DNA from: Caballeronia udeis | GTDB lineage: Bacteria > Pseudomonadota > Gammaproteobacteria > Burkholderiales > Burkholderiaceae | Length of the DNA stretch: 64,000 nucleotides | Direction of reading: 5' to 3' | NCBI RefSeq assembly: GCF_001544555.2 | Contig: NZ_FCOK02000020.1 | Location: forward strand, 1 to 64,000 | In this document: piece after piece, positions 43,989 through 52,294 of the stretch | Numbering within the stretch: the first letter of the stretch is position 1 | Layout: every line of letters starts with the position of its first letter | The notes under the pieces: model-generated | Databases searched by the model: none | Told to the model about the DNA's origin: nothing | What the model saw: only the letters and a program-made list of their open reading frames with translations | Position numbers and translations under genes: made by a program

Positions 43989-44813
43989 ATGCAAGACTCC
44001 ACCTTTTCCACCCGTGCGCGGATCTTCCTGCTGGCGCCCGCGCTTGCCGTGTTCTTCGCGTTCTGGCTGCTGCCGCTGGTCGCGTTGTTGCAGGCCAGCG
44101 CGGTGCCGGACGCGTTCACCGCGTATCGCGAGGTCCTGACCAACTCGCGTTATCTGCATAGCTTGCTCGCGACCATTGTGTTGTCGTTGGCGGTGACGGC
44201 GGCGACACTGGTTTTGTCGACCATCGCGGGTTTGTTTCTCGCGCGCCGCGAGCTGCCGGCCAAGCGATTGCTGGTCGCACTGCTGACGTTTCCGCTCGCG
44301 TTTCCCGGCGTGGTGGTGGGGTTCATGGTGATCATGCTGGCCGGGCGCCAAGGATTGATTGGCGCCCTCTCCACCCGGTTTACAGGGGACCGCTGGGTGT
44401 TCGCTTATTCGCTCAGCGGTTTGTTCCTGGGCTACCTGTATTTTTCGATTCCGCGCGTGATCGTCACCGTCATGGCGGCTGCAACGAAGCTGGATGCGTC
44501 GCTGGAAGAAGCGGCGCGTTCGCTGGGGGCGTCGCCGTGGCGCATCTTTATCGATGTGGTCATGCCTGCCCTGATGCCTGCGTTGATCGCGGCGGGCGCG
44601 GTGTGTTTTGCTACCGCGATGGGTGCTTTCGGCACCGCGTTCACACTCGCCACCGACCTCGACGTATTGCCGATGACCATCTATACCGAGTTCACGCTGA
44701 ACGCGAATCTTGCGACGGCAGCGGCGTTGTCGATCGTGCTCGGCCTCGTTACCTGGGCCGTGCTGGCGGTTGCTCGCAGCCTCACCGGCGCGACTGTCGC
44801 CGCTACCGCATGA
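43989..44813 (+). CDS. ABC transporter permease (PotB/PhnU type)
   Basis: A 274-residue membrane protein with six hydrophobic segments. LEEAARSLGASPWRIFIDVVMPALMPALI is the EAA loop that contacts the ATPase. FWLLPLVALLQAS is the usual first helix. It starts 10 bases after the binding-protein stop and overlaps the next permease (ATGA). Confidence 0.88.
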   Translation: MQDSTFSTRARIFLLAPALAVFFAFWLLPLVALLQASAVPDAFTAYREVLTNSRYLHSLLATIVLSLAVTAATLVLSTIAGLFLARRELPAKRLLVALLTFPLAFPGVVVGFMVIMLAGRQGLIGALSTRFTGDRWVFAYSLSGLFLGYLYFSIPRVIVTVMAAATKLDASLEEAARSLGASPWRIFIDVVMPALMPALIAAGAVCFATAMGAFGTAFTLATDLDVLPMTIYTEFTLNANLATAAALSIVLGLVTWAVLAVARSLTGATVAATA

Positions 44814-45718
44814 GGACGCCGATGCCTGAGTTCCTGAAGCCGCGCCGTCTGCTCGTTGCGGGGCAATTGCTGCTGACGCTTGCGCTGGTTGCGTTCATGG
44901 TCGTGCCCGTGGTGATGTCGGTGATGGCCGGATTGACCGTCAACTATTTTCGTGGCGTGTCCAGCGGGCTGACGCTTAAATGGCTCGAGCAGGTGTGGGC
45001 GATGTATCAGGATTCGGTCTGGTTATCGATCGAGATCGCGCTTGCAACGCTTGCCATCACGCTCGCTATTGGTGTGCCGGCGGCGTATGCGCTGGCGCGC
45101 AGCAATACGCGCTGGGCGCGGTTTGTAGAAGAACTGCTGGTGCTGCCTATCGCGTTGCCGGGTCTTGCTACTGCGTTGGCCTTGTTGTCGGTGTACGGCG
45201 GCTGGAGCGCGTTTCGCTCGAGCATGTGGTTCATCGTCGCCGGGCATGTGGTCTTTACCTTGCCGTTCATGGTGCGCTCGGTCGCGGCGGTCTGCGCGGG
45301 CACCGACCTGCGAACCATGGAAGAAGGCGCGGCCAGTCTGGGCGCGTCGTTTACGCAGCGGTTCCTGACAATCGTGCTGCCGAATGCGCGTCCCGGCATT
45401 GTTGCCGGTGCGCTCGCGGTGCTGACTTTGTCGATAGGTGAATTCAACCTGACCTGGATGCTGCATACGCCCGACACCAAGACGCTGCCGGTCGGACTCG
45501 CCGATGCTTACGCGTCCATGCGTCTTGAAGTCGGCAGCGCCTACACCATCCTGTTCCTGCTGATGACGCTGCCATTGCTGATTGCGATGCAGTGGCTGGG
45601 TGTCGATCCGGCTGGCGCGCAGAGCGAGCGCGCCGCGGCAAAACGCAAGCGAGCGTTGTCGCAAAGCGGTTCACCGGGGCAGCAAACCCTTACCCAACCT
45701 GTAGAGACTGCACGATGA
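44810..45718 (+). CDS. ABC transporter permease (PotC/PhnV type)
   Basis: A second six-helix permease, 302 residues from ATG 44810 or 298 from ATG 44822, which has GAGGA in front. MEEGAASLGASFTQRFLTIVLPNARPGIVAG is the EAA loop. A charged C-terminal tail (SERAAAKRKRALSQ) follows the last helix. The stop overlaps the ATPase start (ATGA). It should pair with the first permease. Confidence 0.87.
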   Translation: MRTPMPEFLKPRRLLVAGQLLLTLALVAFMVVPVVMSVMAGLTVNYFRGVSSGLTLKWLEQVWAMYQDSVWLSIEIALATLAITLAIGVPAAYALARSNTRWARFVEELLVLPIALPGLATALALLSVYGGWSAFRSSMWFIVAGHVVFTLPFMVRSVAAVCAGTDLRTMEEGAASLGASFTQRFLTIVLPNARPGIVAGALAVLTLSIGEFNLTWMLHTPDTKTLPVGLADAYASMRLEVGSAYTILFLLMTLPLLIAMQWLGVDPAGAQSERAAAKRKRALSQSGSPGQQTLTQPVETAR

Positions 45719-46773
45719 GACTCGAAGCTGTTCCCGTCACCCTCAGCCGTTGCGCGAAAACGTTTCGCGGGCAGCGTGTGCTCGAACCCGTCGATCTCAG
45801 CATCGAACCCGGCGAAACGCTGGTGCTGCTCGGACCGTCAGGCTGCGGCAAGACCACCACGCTGCGCCTGATCGCGGGGCTGGAAAAACCCGATGCCGGC
45901 GGCCGCGTGAGCTTCGGCGCCGACGATGTCACGGCATTGCCCATCGAACGCCGTCAGGTCGGCATGGTGTTCCAGAACTACGCGCTATTTCCCAATCTCA
46001 CGGTGCGCGGCAACGTGGGTTATGGCTTGCGGATCCAGAAGGTGGAGGCATCGGCGGCGCGTCGGCGGGTAGATGAATTGCTCGAGATGACCGAGTTGAC
46101 CGCACACGCCGACAAGCCGATAACGGAGTTGTCCGGCGGTCAGCGGCAGCGTGTCGCGCTGGCTCGCGCGCTGGCGCCGAGGCCACGTGTATTGTTGCTC
46201 GATGAACCCCTGACCGCACTCGATGCCCGCCTGCGCGAGACCTTGCGTGCCGAGATGAACGCGTTGCTGCGAGAGCTTCGCGTGACCAGCATCTATGTCA
46301 CGCATGACCAGTCCGAAGCAATGGCCCTGGCCGACCGCATTGTGGTGATGAGCGCCGGGCGCATTGAGCAGTGCGGTACGCCGCGCGAGATCTATTACCA
46401 GCCGGCCAGCCGCGCGGTGGCGCAATTCATCGGCACATTGAACCGGGTGGCGGGCGAGTGCCGCGATGACGCATTCGTCACGCTTGGCGGTACGATTAGC
46501 GTGACGGGACTGGTCGCGCAACTGCGTGCGCGGGACGGTGCCCGGTCGGAAATTTTCTTCCGGCCGGAAGATGCCGTGCTGGTCGATCCGCAGTCTGCGC
46601 AGTTGCGCGGCGCGGTGGAGTCGGCGCTGTTTCTGGGTGAACGCACCCGCTTGAAAATCAGGGACGCAGCGCCGGATGCATTGATTGTCGATGTGCCCGG
46701 CCGTGTCGAACTGGCGGAGGGAACGGCTGTGGGGATATCGGTGCGCGACGAAGGTTGGGTCGCGTTGCACTGA
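45715..46773 (+). CDS. ABC transporter ATPase (PotA/PhnT type)
   Basis: A 352-residue ATPase with Walker A GPSGCGKTT, Q-loop FQNYALFPNLTV, signature LSGGQRQRVALARALA, Walker B VLLLDEPLTALDARLRE and switch His (YVTHDQSEAMALAD). A TOBE domain at the C-terminus (IFFRPEDAVLV, SALFLGERTRLKI) is as in PotA/FbpC. It energises the importer formed by the three preceding genes. Confidence 0.9.
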   Translation: MRLEAVPVTLSRCAKTFRGQRVLEPVDLSIEPGETLVLLGPSGCGKTTTLRLIAGLEKPDAGGRVSFGADDVTALPIERRQVGMVFQNYALFPNLTVRGNVGYGLRIQKVEASAARRRVDELLEMTELTAHADKPITELSGGQRQRVALARALAPRPRVLLLDEPLTALDARLRETLRAEMNALLRELRVTSIYVTHDQSEAMALADRIVVMSAGRIEQCGTPREIYYQPASRAVAQFIGTLNRVAGECRDDAFVTLGGTISVTGLVAQLRARDGARSEIFFRPEDAVLVDPQSAQLRGAVESALFLGERTRLKIRDAAPDALIVDVPGRVELAEGTAVGISVRDEGWVALH

Positions 46774-46822
46774 TCCCCCTGGTCGGGGTTCCGTTCGCTT
46801 GAAGCCAAACCAAGGAGAAGCC

Positions 46823-47656
46823 ATGCTGCTCGCTCAAATCACCGATTTGCATATCAAGCTGCCCGGTGTGCTCGCGTATAAAAAAGTCGATACGGCAGCC
46901 TGTCTGCGTGCTTGTGTCGAACGGTTGAACGCGCTGAGTCCGCGTCCGGATGCCGTGCTCGTGACCGGAGATCTGGTGGATTTCGGTACCGCCGATGAAT
47001 ATCGTCACTTGGCGGCGTGCTTGAAACCGTTAGAGATGCCGGTGTATCTGATGGTCGGGAATCACGACGATCGCGCGGCATTGCGCGAAGTTTTCGATGC
47101 GGGTTATCTGCACGAAAGCGGTACAGGTAGCGACTTTGTGCAATACGCGTTCGACCTGCAGGATATGCGGGTCATCGCGCTGGATTCGCAGAAGCCGCAG
47201 GAAAGCCCGGGTACGTTATGCGACGCGCGTCTTGCGTGGCTTGAGCGGCAGCTGGAGGCCGCGGATGGCCGCCCGGTGATTGTCGCGTTGCATCATCCGC
47301 CGTTTGCCACCGGTATCGGGCATATGGACGACATGGCGCTTGACTCGCAAGCTTCGTCGAAGCTCGAGGCCCTGATTTCGCGGTACCCGAACGTGGAGCG
47401 GGTTTTGTGCGGGCATGTGCATCGGCCGGTGCATAAGCGCTTCGCCGGAACGATCGCTTCCATCGCGCCGTCGACCGCGCATCAGGTCGTGCTTGATCTG
47501 CATGTGGATGCACCGTCGGCGTTCGTGCTCGAGCCGGGGGCGTTCGCCCTGCACTATTGGACAGAGGGCGTGGGGCTCGTGTCGCATCATGAATACGTCG
47601 AGCAGTTCGACGGGCCGTATCCGTTTTTCGATGACGATGGGGAGTTGGTGGATTAA
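46823..47656 (+). CDS. GpdQ-like metallophosphoesterase (glycerophosphodiesterase / cyclic-nucleotide PDE class III)
   Basis: The 277-residue protein resembles Enterobacter GpdQ and Rv0805. The binuclear metal motifs are ITDLHI (Asp8, His10), VTGDLVD, VGNHDD, ALHHPPF and CGHVH. It would hydrolyse phosphodiesters such as glycerophosphoalcohols in the cytoplasm. AAGGAGAA precedes the ATG, and it ends the LacI-ABC operon. Transport of a phosphodiester followed by its cleavage is the likely logic. A cAMP phosphodiesterase role is possible on family grounds but does not fit the operon. Confidence 0.85.
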   Translation: MLLAQITDLHIKLPGVLAYKKVDTAACLRACVERLNALSPRPDAVLVTGDLVDFGTADEYRHLAACLKPLEMPVYLMVGNHDDRAALREVFDAGYLHESGTGSDFVQYAFDLQDMRVIALDSQKPQESPGTLCDARLAWLERQLEAADGRPVIVALHHPPFATGIGHMDDMALDSQASSKLEALISRYPNVERVLCGHVHRPVHKRFAGTIASIAPSTAHQVVLDLHVDAPSAFVLEPGAFALHYWTEGVGLVSHHEYVEQFDGPYPFFDDDGELVD

Positions 47657-47662
47657 AAGCCT

Positions 47663-47692
47663 GGCGGGTTACGCACCCGGCGCCAACCCGCC
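47663..47692. terminator. Inverted repeat between converging GpdQ and sensor-kinase genes
   Basis: GGCGGGTT and AACCCGCC form an 8-bp stem with a 14-base loop, starting just after the GpdQ stop and running into the last codons of the convergent kinase gene. It may end transcription from the left. There is no T-run, so confidence is low. Confidence 0.3.
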
Positions 47693-49003
47693 CACCCTCA
47701 CCATCAACCCACCCCCGTCCTCGCGATTGCGGATATCGAGCGTAGCCCCATGCCGTCCCGCAATGCTCGATGCAATCGCGAGTCCCAGCCCGCTGCCCGA
47801 CCCTTGGGCACCGGCACCGCGGTAAAACCGGTCGAACACCCGGTCCAGTTCATCGGGCGCAATGCCCGTGCCCGTATCTACCACTTCAACGCCCATGCCC
47901 TGTATATCGCGCGTGAGGATCACATCGACCTTGCCGCCCTCGGGCGTATGGCGAATTGCGTTATCGATCAGATTGTTCAGCAGGATACCCAGCGAATCTT
48001 CGTCGCCCATGATGACGTAGTCGTCCGATGCGTCGCGCGAGCGCTCCTCCAGCCCCAGGTCGATACCCTTGGCCTCGGCCAGCAACGACAGGTCGCTCAC
48101 TGAGCGTTCGGCGAGACGGCGCAGACTCATGGGCGCCACCGACCCCGCCCGGTTCGCGTCCTCGCGCGCCATGGCCAATAGCTGGTGTGCAAGGTGAATG
48201 ATCCGGTTGAGCCGTCCCTCAAGACGCTCGAGCGTCTGGCCAACGCCTTGCAACGTCCCGTCACGCCGGGCCGCCTGAAGCTGCAGCTTCAACGCGGTCA
48301 GCGGCGTGCGCAACTCGTGCGCGGCGTCGGCAACGAAGATTCGCTGCGCCTGCGACGCGTCGTTCAAACGCCGCAGCAAGTCGTTCAACGCGTCGACCAG
48401 CGGACGGATCTCCACCGGCACCTTCGTGCCCGCCTGTAACGGCTCAAGCGAGTCAAGCGAGCGTCGCGATACCGCACGCGATAACCCGCCGATCGGCGCG
48501 AGTCCCCGCGCCACGACAAACAACACCAGCACAATGGTCACCGGCACCACCAGCGCCAGCGGCCACAACGTGCGCCAGGCGAGCCGCAGCGCCAGATCCT
48601 CGCGAACGGAGAACGGTTGTGCCACCTGGATGTACCGGTCCGGCTGCTGCAGGCCGAACACGCGCCATCGATATTCGTCGCGTTCAATCGACTGGAATCC
48701 TTCAGCGATACGCGGCAATGCCGGTTCCCCGATCGAGTGGTAAACGAGCTTGCCCTGCTTGTCCCAGATATCGATCGCAATACGGTCGTCGGCTATGCCG
48801 TTGAAGTCGTGGCTGGGCTGCTCGGCAGCGCCGGCGGTAGCAATATTCGGCGGCAATGAAAGCGCGACGGTGCGCAACTCGTAGTCGAATAACTCGCTCG
48901 CTTCGCTGCGTGCGGTGTCGAAGATGCCGTAGCCCGCTGCCAGCGACGTCGCGGCCAATCCGAAGATCAGCCAGCCGAGCAGCCAACGGCGTATGGATGT
49001 CAT
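47669..49003 (-). CDS. Sensor histidine kinase (QseC/PmrB-like)
   Basis: A 444-residue membrane kinase. The first helix (WLLGWLIFGLAATSLAAGYG) and second (LWPLALVVPVTIVLVLFVVARG) bracket a periplasmic sensor loop of about 120 residues, followed by a HAMP-like link. VADAAHELRTPLTALKLQ contains the phospho-acceptor His. LLNNLIDNAIRHTPEGGKV, VVDTGTGI and GSGLGLAI form the ATP-binding domain. The four-base overlap with the response regulator shows one operon. Its neighbours suggest that it senses envelope stress, cations or a toxic compound dealt with by the RND pump; this is inference. Confidence 0.9.
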   Translation of the reverse strand: MTSIRRWLLGWLIFGLAATSLAAGYGIFDTARSEASELFDYELRTVALSLPPNIATAGAAEQPSHDFNGIADDRIAIDIWDKQGKLVYHSIGEPALPRIAEGFQSIERDEYRWRVFGLQQPDRYIQVAQPFSVREDLALRLAWRTLWPLALVVPVTIVLVLFVVARGLAPIGGLSRAVSRRSLDSLEPLQAGTKVPVEIRPLVDALNDLLRRLNDASQAQRIFVADAAHELRTPLTALKLQLQAARRDGTLQGVGQTLERLEGRLNRIIHLAHQLLAMAREDANRAGSVAPMSLRRLAERSVSDLSLLAEAKGIDLGLEERSRDASDDYVIMGDEDSLGILLNNLIDNAIRHTPEGGKVDVILTRDIQGMGVEVVDTGTGIAPDELDRVFDRFYRGAGAQGSGSGLGLAIASSIAGRHGATLDIRNREDGGGLMVRVGGLAPGA

Positions 49004-49662
49004 TCGAGTCCCTTGAGCCGGTAGCCCACGCCCCGGATCGTCAATATCTGCTCCGCGCCAATCTTGCGCCTGAGACTGTGGACATGCACTTCAATGGTAT
49101 TGCTGCTCACTTCCTCACCCCAGCCGTACAGCTTCTCCTCCAGTTCCGCCCGCCTGAAAACGCGTGTTGGCTCCTCGATCAGCACCTGAAGCAACGCGAA
49201 CTCGCGTGGCACCAGCGGCAGCGGCACACCGGCCTTGCTGGCCTCGTGTGAGGCGGGATCGAGGGCAAGTTGGCCATGCGTATAGACGGGCTGCTTTTGT
49301 CCGCTACGACGTCGCAGCGCCGCGCGCACGCGTGCAGCGAGTTCGTCGAGATCGAAGGGTTTCATGAGGTAGTCGTCGGCGCCCGCATCCAGTCCGCGAA
49401 CGCGGTCGTCCACGGCATCGCGCGCGGTCAGGATGATGACTGACGCCGCGCCGCCTGCCTTGCGGTACGTGTTCAACACCTGGATGCCATCGCGTTTCGG
49501 CAAGCCGAGGTCGAGCAATACGAGGTCGTACACCCCATTGCCAAGCGACAGATCGGCGGCGCGTCCGTCCGCCGCCCAGTCGATTGCGTAACCCAGCCGG
49601 CGCATGGAGTCGAGCACGGTCTCGGCAATCATCTCGTCGTCTTCCACCAGTAATAGCCGCAT
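49000..49662 (-). CDS. OmpR/PhoB-family response regulator (QseB/PmrA-like)
   Basis: A 220-residue regulator. Asp8 and Asp9 form the acidic pocket, Asp51 (LVLLDLGLP) is the phosphorylation site, and Lys is in YLMKPFDL. The winged-helix domain has LVPREFALLQVLIEEP, SSNTIEVHVHSLRRKIG and IRGVGYRLKG. It is of the QseB/PmrA/TctD subgroup, whose members bind direct repeats of TTAAG/T spaced by 11 bases. Four such repeats occur near this gene at 49721, 55903, 55963 and 57768. Confidence 0.92.
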   Translation of the reverse strand: MRLLLVEDDEMIAETVLDSMRRLGYAIDWAADGRAADLSLGNGVYDLVLLDLGLPKRDGIQVLNTYRKAGGAASVIILTARDAVDDRVRGLDAGADDYLMKPFDLDELAARVRAALRRRSGQKQPVYTHGQLALDPASHEASKAGVPLPLVPREFALLQVLIEEPTRVFRRAELEEKLYGWGEEVSSNTIEVHVHSLRRKIGAEQILTIRGVGYRLKGLE

Positions 49663-49720
49663 CGTGAAGTCTCCCAGGTTCTATCAACAAGTATGGAGCA
49701 TCAATTGTCAGCGGCCCGTG

Positions 49721-49737
49721 CTTAAGCGTTCCTTAAG
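49721..49737. promoter_or_regulatory. PmrA/QseB-like box between the regulator and the efflux operon
   Basis: CTTAAG-CGTTC-CTTAAG is an exact direct repeat with an 11-base period, the layout of PmrA boxes (YTTAAK-N5-YTTAAK). Being itself palindromic it can act in both directions. It is 59 bases upstream of the response-regulator start and 73 bases upstream of the efflux operon start. It suggests autoregulation and direct control of the pump. Confidence 0.7.
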
Positions 49738-49809
49738 CACGCGCTTCCTAGAATCGGCCGCTCCTTCGATGAATCTTGCCCGTTCACTTTCTTCTCCCAG
49801 GAGCCAGGC

Positions 49810-51222
49810 TTGCCTGCATTGTCCGCCATCCCGAGTTTGTACCTGTGCCAGCTGGTGTGCGCCAGCACGTGCGCGGCGCTGCTGGCCGGCTGCACCTCGT
49901 ATCACCGCGAGCCGCTCGCGACGCGGGACACATCGACCACGCTCACTACGCTCTCACGCGTGCAGATCGACCCGGCGACCATGCCCTTGCCTTCTCTTGC
50001 GGCGCATCGCTTCGACCCCTCGGACGGCCTCGACATCGAAGAGGTCGCCATGCTGGCCGTGGCGAACAATCCAGACCTGAAGCTCGCTCGCGACGACGTG
50101 GGTATTGCACGGGCACAAGCCTTTTCGGCGGGATTGCTGCCTGATCCGCAACTGGCCGTTTCCAGCGATTACCCGGGCATGGAGGGCGCCACGCGTGCGT
50201 TCAATTATGGCTTGACCATGGACGTGCTGGCGATCTTCACGCGCGGCCCCAACAAGCAGTCGGCGGACGCGACCGTCGCGAAGACCGATCTCGGCCTGCT
50301 CTGGCAGGAGTGGCAGGTCGTGGCGCAAGCAAAACAACTGTTCATCAAGGCGCGCTTTCAAGAGGACACGCTGCCGTTGCTTGCGCAACAACGGGACCTG
50401 TCGCGCACACGTTATGAACGCATGGCCGCGGCCCAGCGCGAGGGCAACCTGACCGAAGACACGCTGACCGCCGCACTGACTTCGTATAGCGACGCGCGCA
50501 AGCTTTATACCGATGCTGAACGCGCGGCCGAGCAGACGCACCATGACCTGAACCAGCTGCTGGGCTTGTCCCCCGACGTGCAATTGCAGCTTGTTGGCGA
50601 GCCCGAAGACACATCGCTCGACAACACCACGGTGGATAGCGCGCTCGCCGCGCTGCCGCGCCGGCGGCCTGATCTGTTGGCCCTGCAAGCGGGCTACGAG
50701 GCGCAGGAGCAAAAGTATCGCGCGGCGGTCATGAGCCAGTTTCCGTCGCTGACCGTGGGGTTCGACCGTCAACGCGACACGTCGAATATCTACACGTCCG
50801 GTTTCCAGATCAACCTGAGCTTGCCCATCTTCAACCGCAACCGCGGCAATATCGCGATCGAGCAAAGCACGCGCCAGCGCCTGCGTGATGAATATCAAAA
50901 TCGCCTGAACCAGGCATTCGCGGACGTGGCCCATCTGCGTGCCGACGACGCGATCCTCTCGCGCCAGCTCGAGCAGACCGAAGCGGCGTTGCCCGGAACG
51001 CAGCGTGCGGCGCGCGACGCCGCCGCGGCCTTTGCCGAGCACAACCTGACGCTCGGCGCGTACACGGATGCGATGTCGGCCGCGCTGACCAAACGTGTGG
51101 ATATCGCGACACTGCGCGAGTCGCGGGCCGAACAGCGTGTCGGCCTCCAGGCGTTGCTGGGCAGCGTGATCCCCGACGCCTTTTCTTCCGACCTGACCCT
51201 GACCGAAGCCCATGCAAAATAA
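49810..51222 (+). CDS. Outer-membrane efflux lipoprotein (TolC/CusC family)
   Basis: The 470-residue product forms the outer-membrane channel of a tripartite pump. The start is a TTG preceded by AGGAG; no in-frame ATG fits as well. A signal peptide ends in LLAGC, a lipobox, so the protein is lipid-anchored. Two repeated helical regions are seen (AVANNPDLKLARDDVGIARAQ; PRRRPDLLALQAGYEAQEQKYR), with FPSLTVGFD and INLSLPIFNRNRGNIAIEQ typical of the OEP family. It overlaps the adaptor gene by 11 bases. Confidence 0.87.
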   Translation: MPALSAIPSLYLCQLVCASTCAALLAGCTSYHREPLATRDTSTTLTTLSRVQIDPATMPLPSLAAHRFDPSDGLDIEEVAMLAVANNPDLKLARDDVGIARAQAFSAGLLPDPQLAVSSDYPGMEGATRAFNYGLTMDVLAIFTRGPNKQSADATVAKTDLGLLWQEWQVVAQAKQLFIKARFQEDTLPLLAQQRDLSRTRYERMAAAQREGNLTEDTLTAALTSYSDARKLYTDAERAAEQTHHDLNQLLGLSPDVQLQLVGEPEDTSLDNTTVDSALAALPRRRPDLLALQAGYEAQEQKYRAAVMSQFPSLTVGFDRQRDTSNIYTSGFQINLSLPIFNRNRGNIAIEQSTRQRLRDEYQNRLNQAFADVAHLRADDAILSRQLEQTEAALPGTQRAARDAAAAFAEHNLTLGAYTDAMSAALTKRVDIATLRESRAEQRVGLQALLGSVIPDAFSSDLTLTEAHAK

Positions 51223-52294
51223 CCGGCTTTCGATGCACGCCTGCATCGTCCTTTGTCTTTGCTTCAGCGTTTTCTCCGAAGCCAGCAACGCTCTTGCCGA
51301 CGACACCGCGGTCGTCGTCACAACCGCCCTGGTCCAGCGCGCGCCGATAGCGCAACCAGTGCGCGCGTACGGAATCGTCGCGGCATCGGCGGCTAATCTC
51401 ACGTCGATCAACCTGCCCTACGTGGCCCGGATTACGCAACTGCGCGTGCAGACGGGGCAGCCGGTGAGGCGCGGCGATCCGCTGTTTGTCGTACAGGCCG
51501 ACCCCGCTGCCGCGCTTGCCGCTACGCAGGCAAGAAGCGCCGCGACACTGGCCGACGGCGAGCTCGCGCGCACTCAGTCGCTGTTCGACAAGGGCCTCGC
51601 CACCGCGTCGCAACTGGCCGGTGCGCGCAAGGCGGCGCAGGATGCGCGGGAGGCGCTGGCGTCGCAGGCACAGAGCGGGATCACGAGCGGAGCCAAGGTC
51701 GTTGCGTCGCCCGTCGACGGCGTGGTGTTGCAGGTTTCGGCGGGACAAGGCGATCAGGTGCAGGCGGGAGCGCCGATCATGCAACTCGCCGGCGCGGACA
51801 GCGGCCGACCCGCGCGCGGCAACGTGATGCTGGCGGTCGAACCCTCGCAAGCCGTCAACATCCATGCCGGCGATGAGGTCCGCCTGCGCGGCCTGTCGAC
51901 TTCGCTCTCGAAGGTCTCCATGACCGGGCGTGTGGTCCTGGTGGGTGCGTCTATCGACCCGCAAAGCCAGCTCGTCGATGTGGGCGCGAACGTGCCGCTA
52001 GGCAATAGCGCATTCATTCCCGGTACGCGCGTGGCTGCGGATATCGATACGAACCGCGGCATGCACTGGGTCGTCCCGCGCTCGGCCGTACTCAAGGACG
52101 ACCACGGCGACTTCGTGTTCCAGGTCATGTCCGGCAACAAGGCGCACCGCGTGAACGTGGTGACGCAGATAGAGGATCGCGACCGCTACGGCATCGACGG
52201 TCCGCTCAATGGGGCGCAGCCGGTGGTGGTCAGCGGCAACTATGAGTTGACGGATGGCATGACGGTGCGGGGCGCCGGAGGCGCGCCACGATGA
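51212..52294 (+). CDS. RND efflux periplasmic adaptor (membrane fusion protein)
   Basis: A 360-residue adaptor with a signal peptide (ACIVLCLCFSVFSEASNALA). The lipoyl half-motifs are INLPYVARITQLRVQTGQPVRRGDPLFVV and VVASPVDGVVLQVSAGQGDQVQAG. A short alpha-helical hairpin lies between them (ARTQSLFDKGLATASQLAGARKAAQ). A beta-barrel and a C-terminal membrane-proximal domain complete it. It bridges the RND pump and the outer-membrane channel. It overlaps both neighbours by a few bases. Confidence 0.88.
   Translation: MQNNRLSMHACIVLCLCFSVFSEASNALADDTAVVVTTALVQRAPIAQPVRAYGIVAASAANLTSINLPYVARITQLRVQTGQPVRRGDPLFVVQADPAAALAATQARSAATLADGELARTQSLFDKGLATASQLAGARKAAQDAREALASQAQSGITSGAKVVASPVDGVVLQVSAGQGDQVQAGAPIMQLAGADSGRPARGNVMLAVEPSQAVNIHAGDEVRLRGLSTSLSKVSMTGRVVLVGASIDPQSQLVDVGANVPLGNSAFIPGTRVAADIDTNRGMHWVVPRSAVLKDDHGDFVFQVMSGNKAHRVNVVTQIEDRDRYGIDGPLNGAQPVVVSGNYELTDGMTVRGAGGAPR

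Noticed and set aside
49954..51411. Minus-strand frame of 485 codons over the outer-membrane channel gene
   Set aside because: Shadow of a TolC-family gene; no ribosome site, no recognisable domain.
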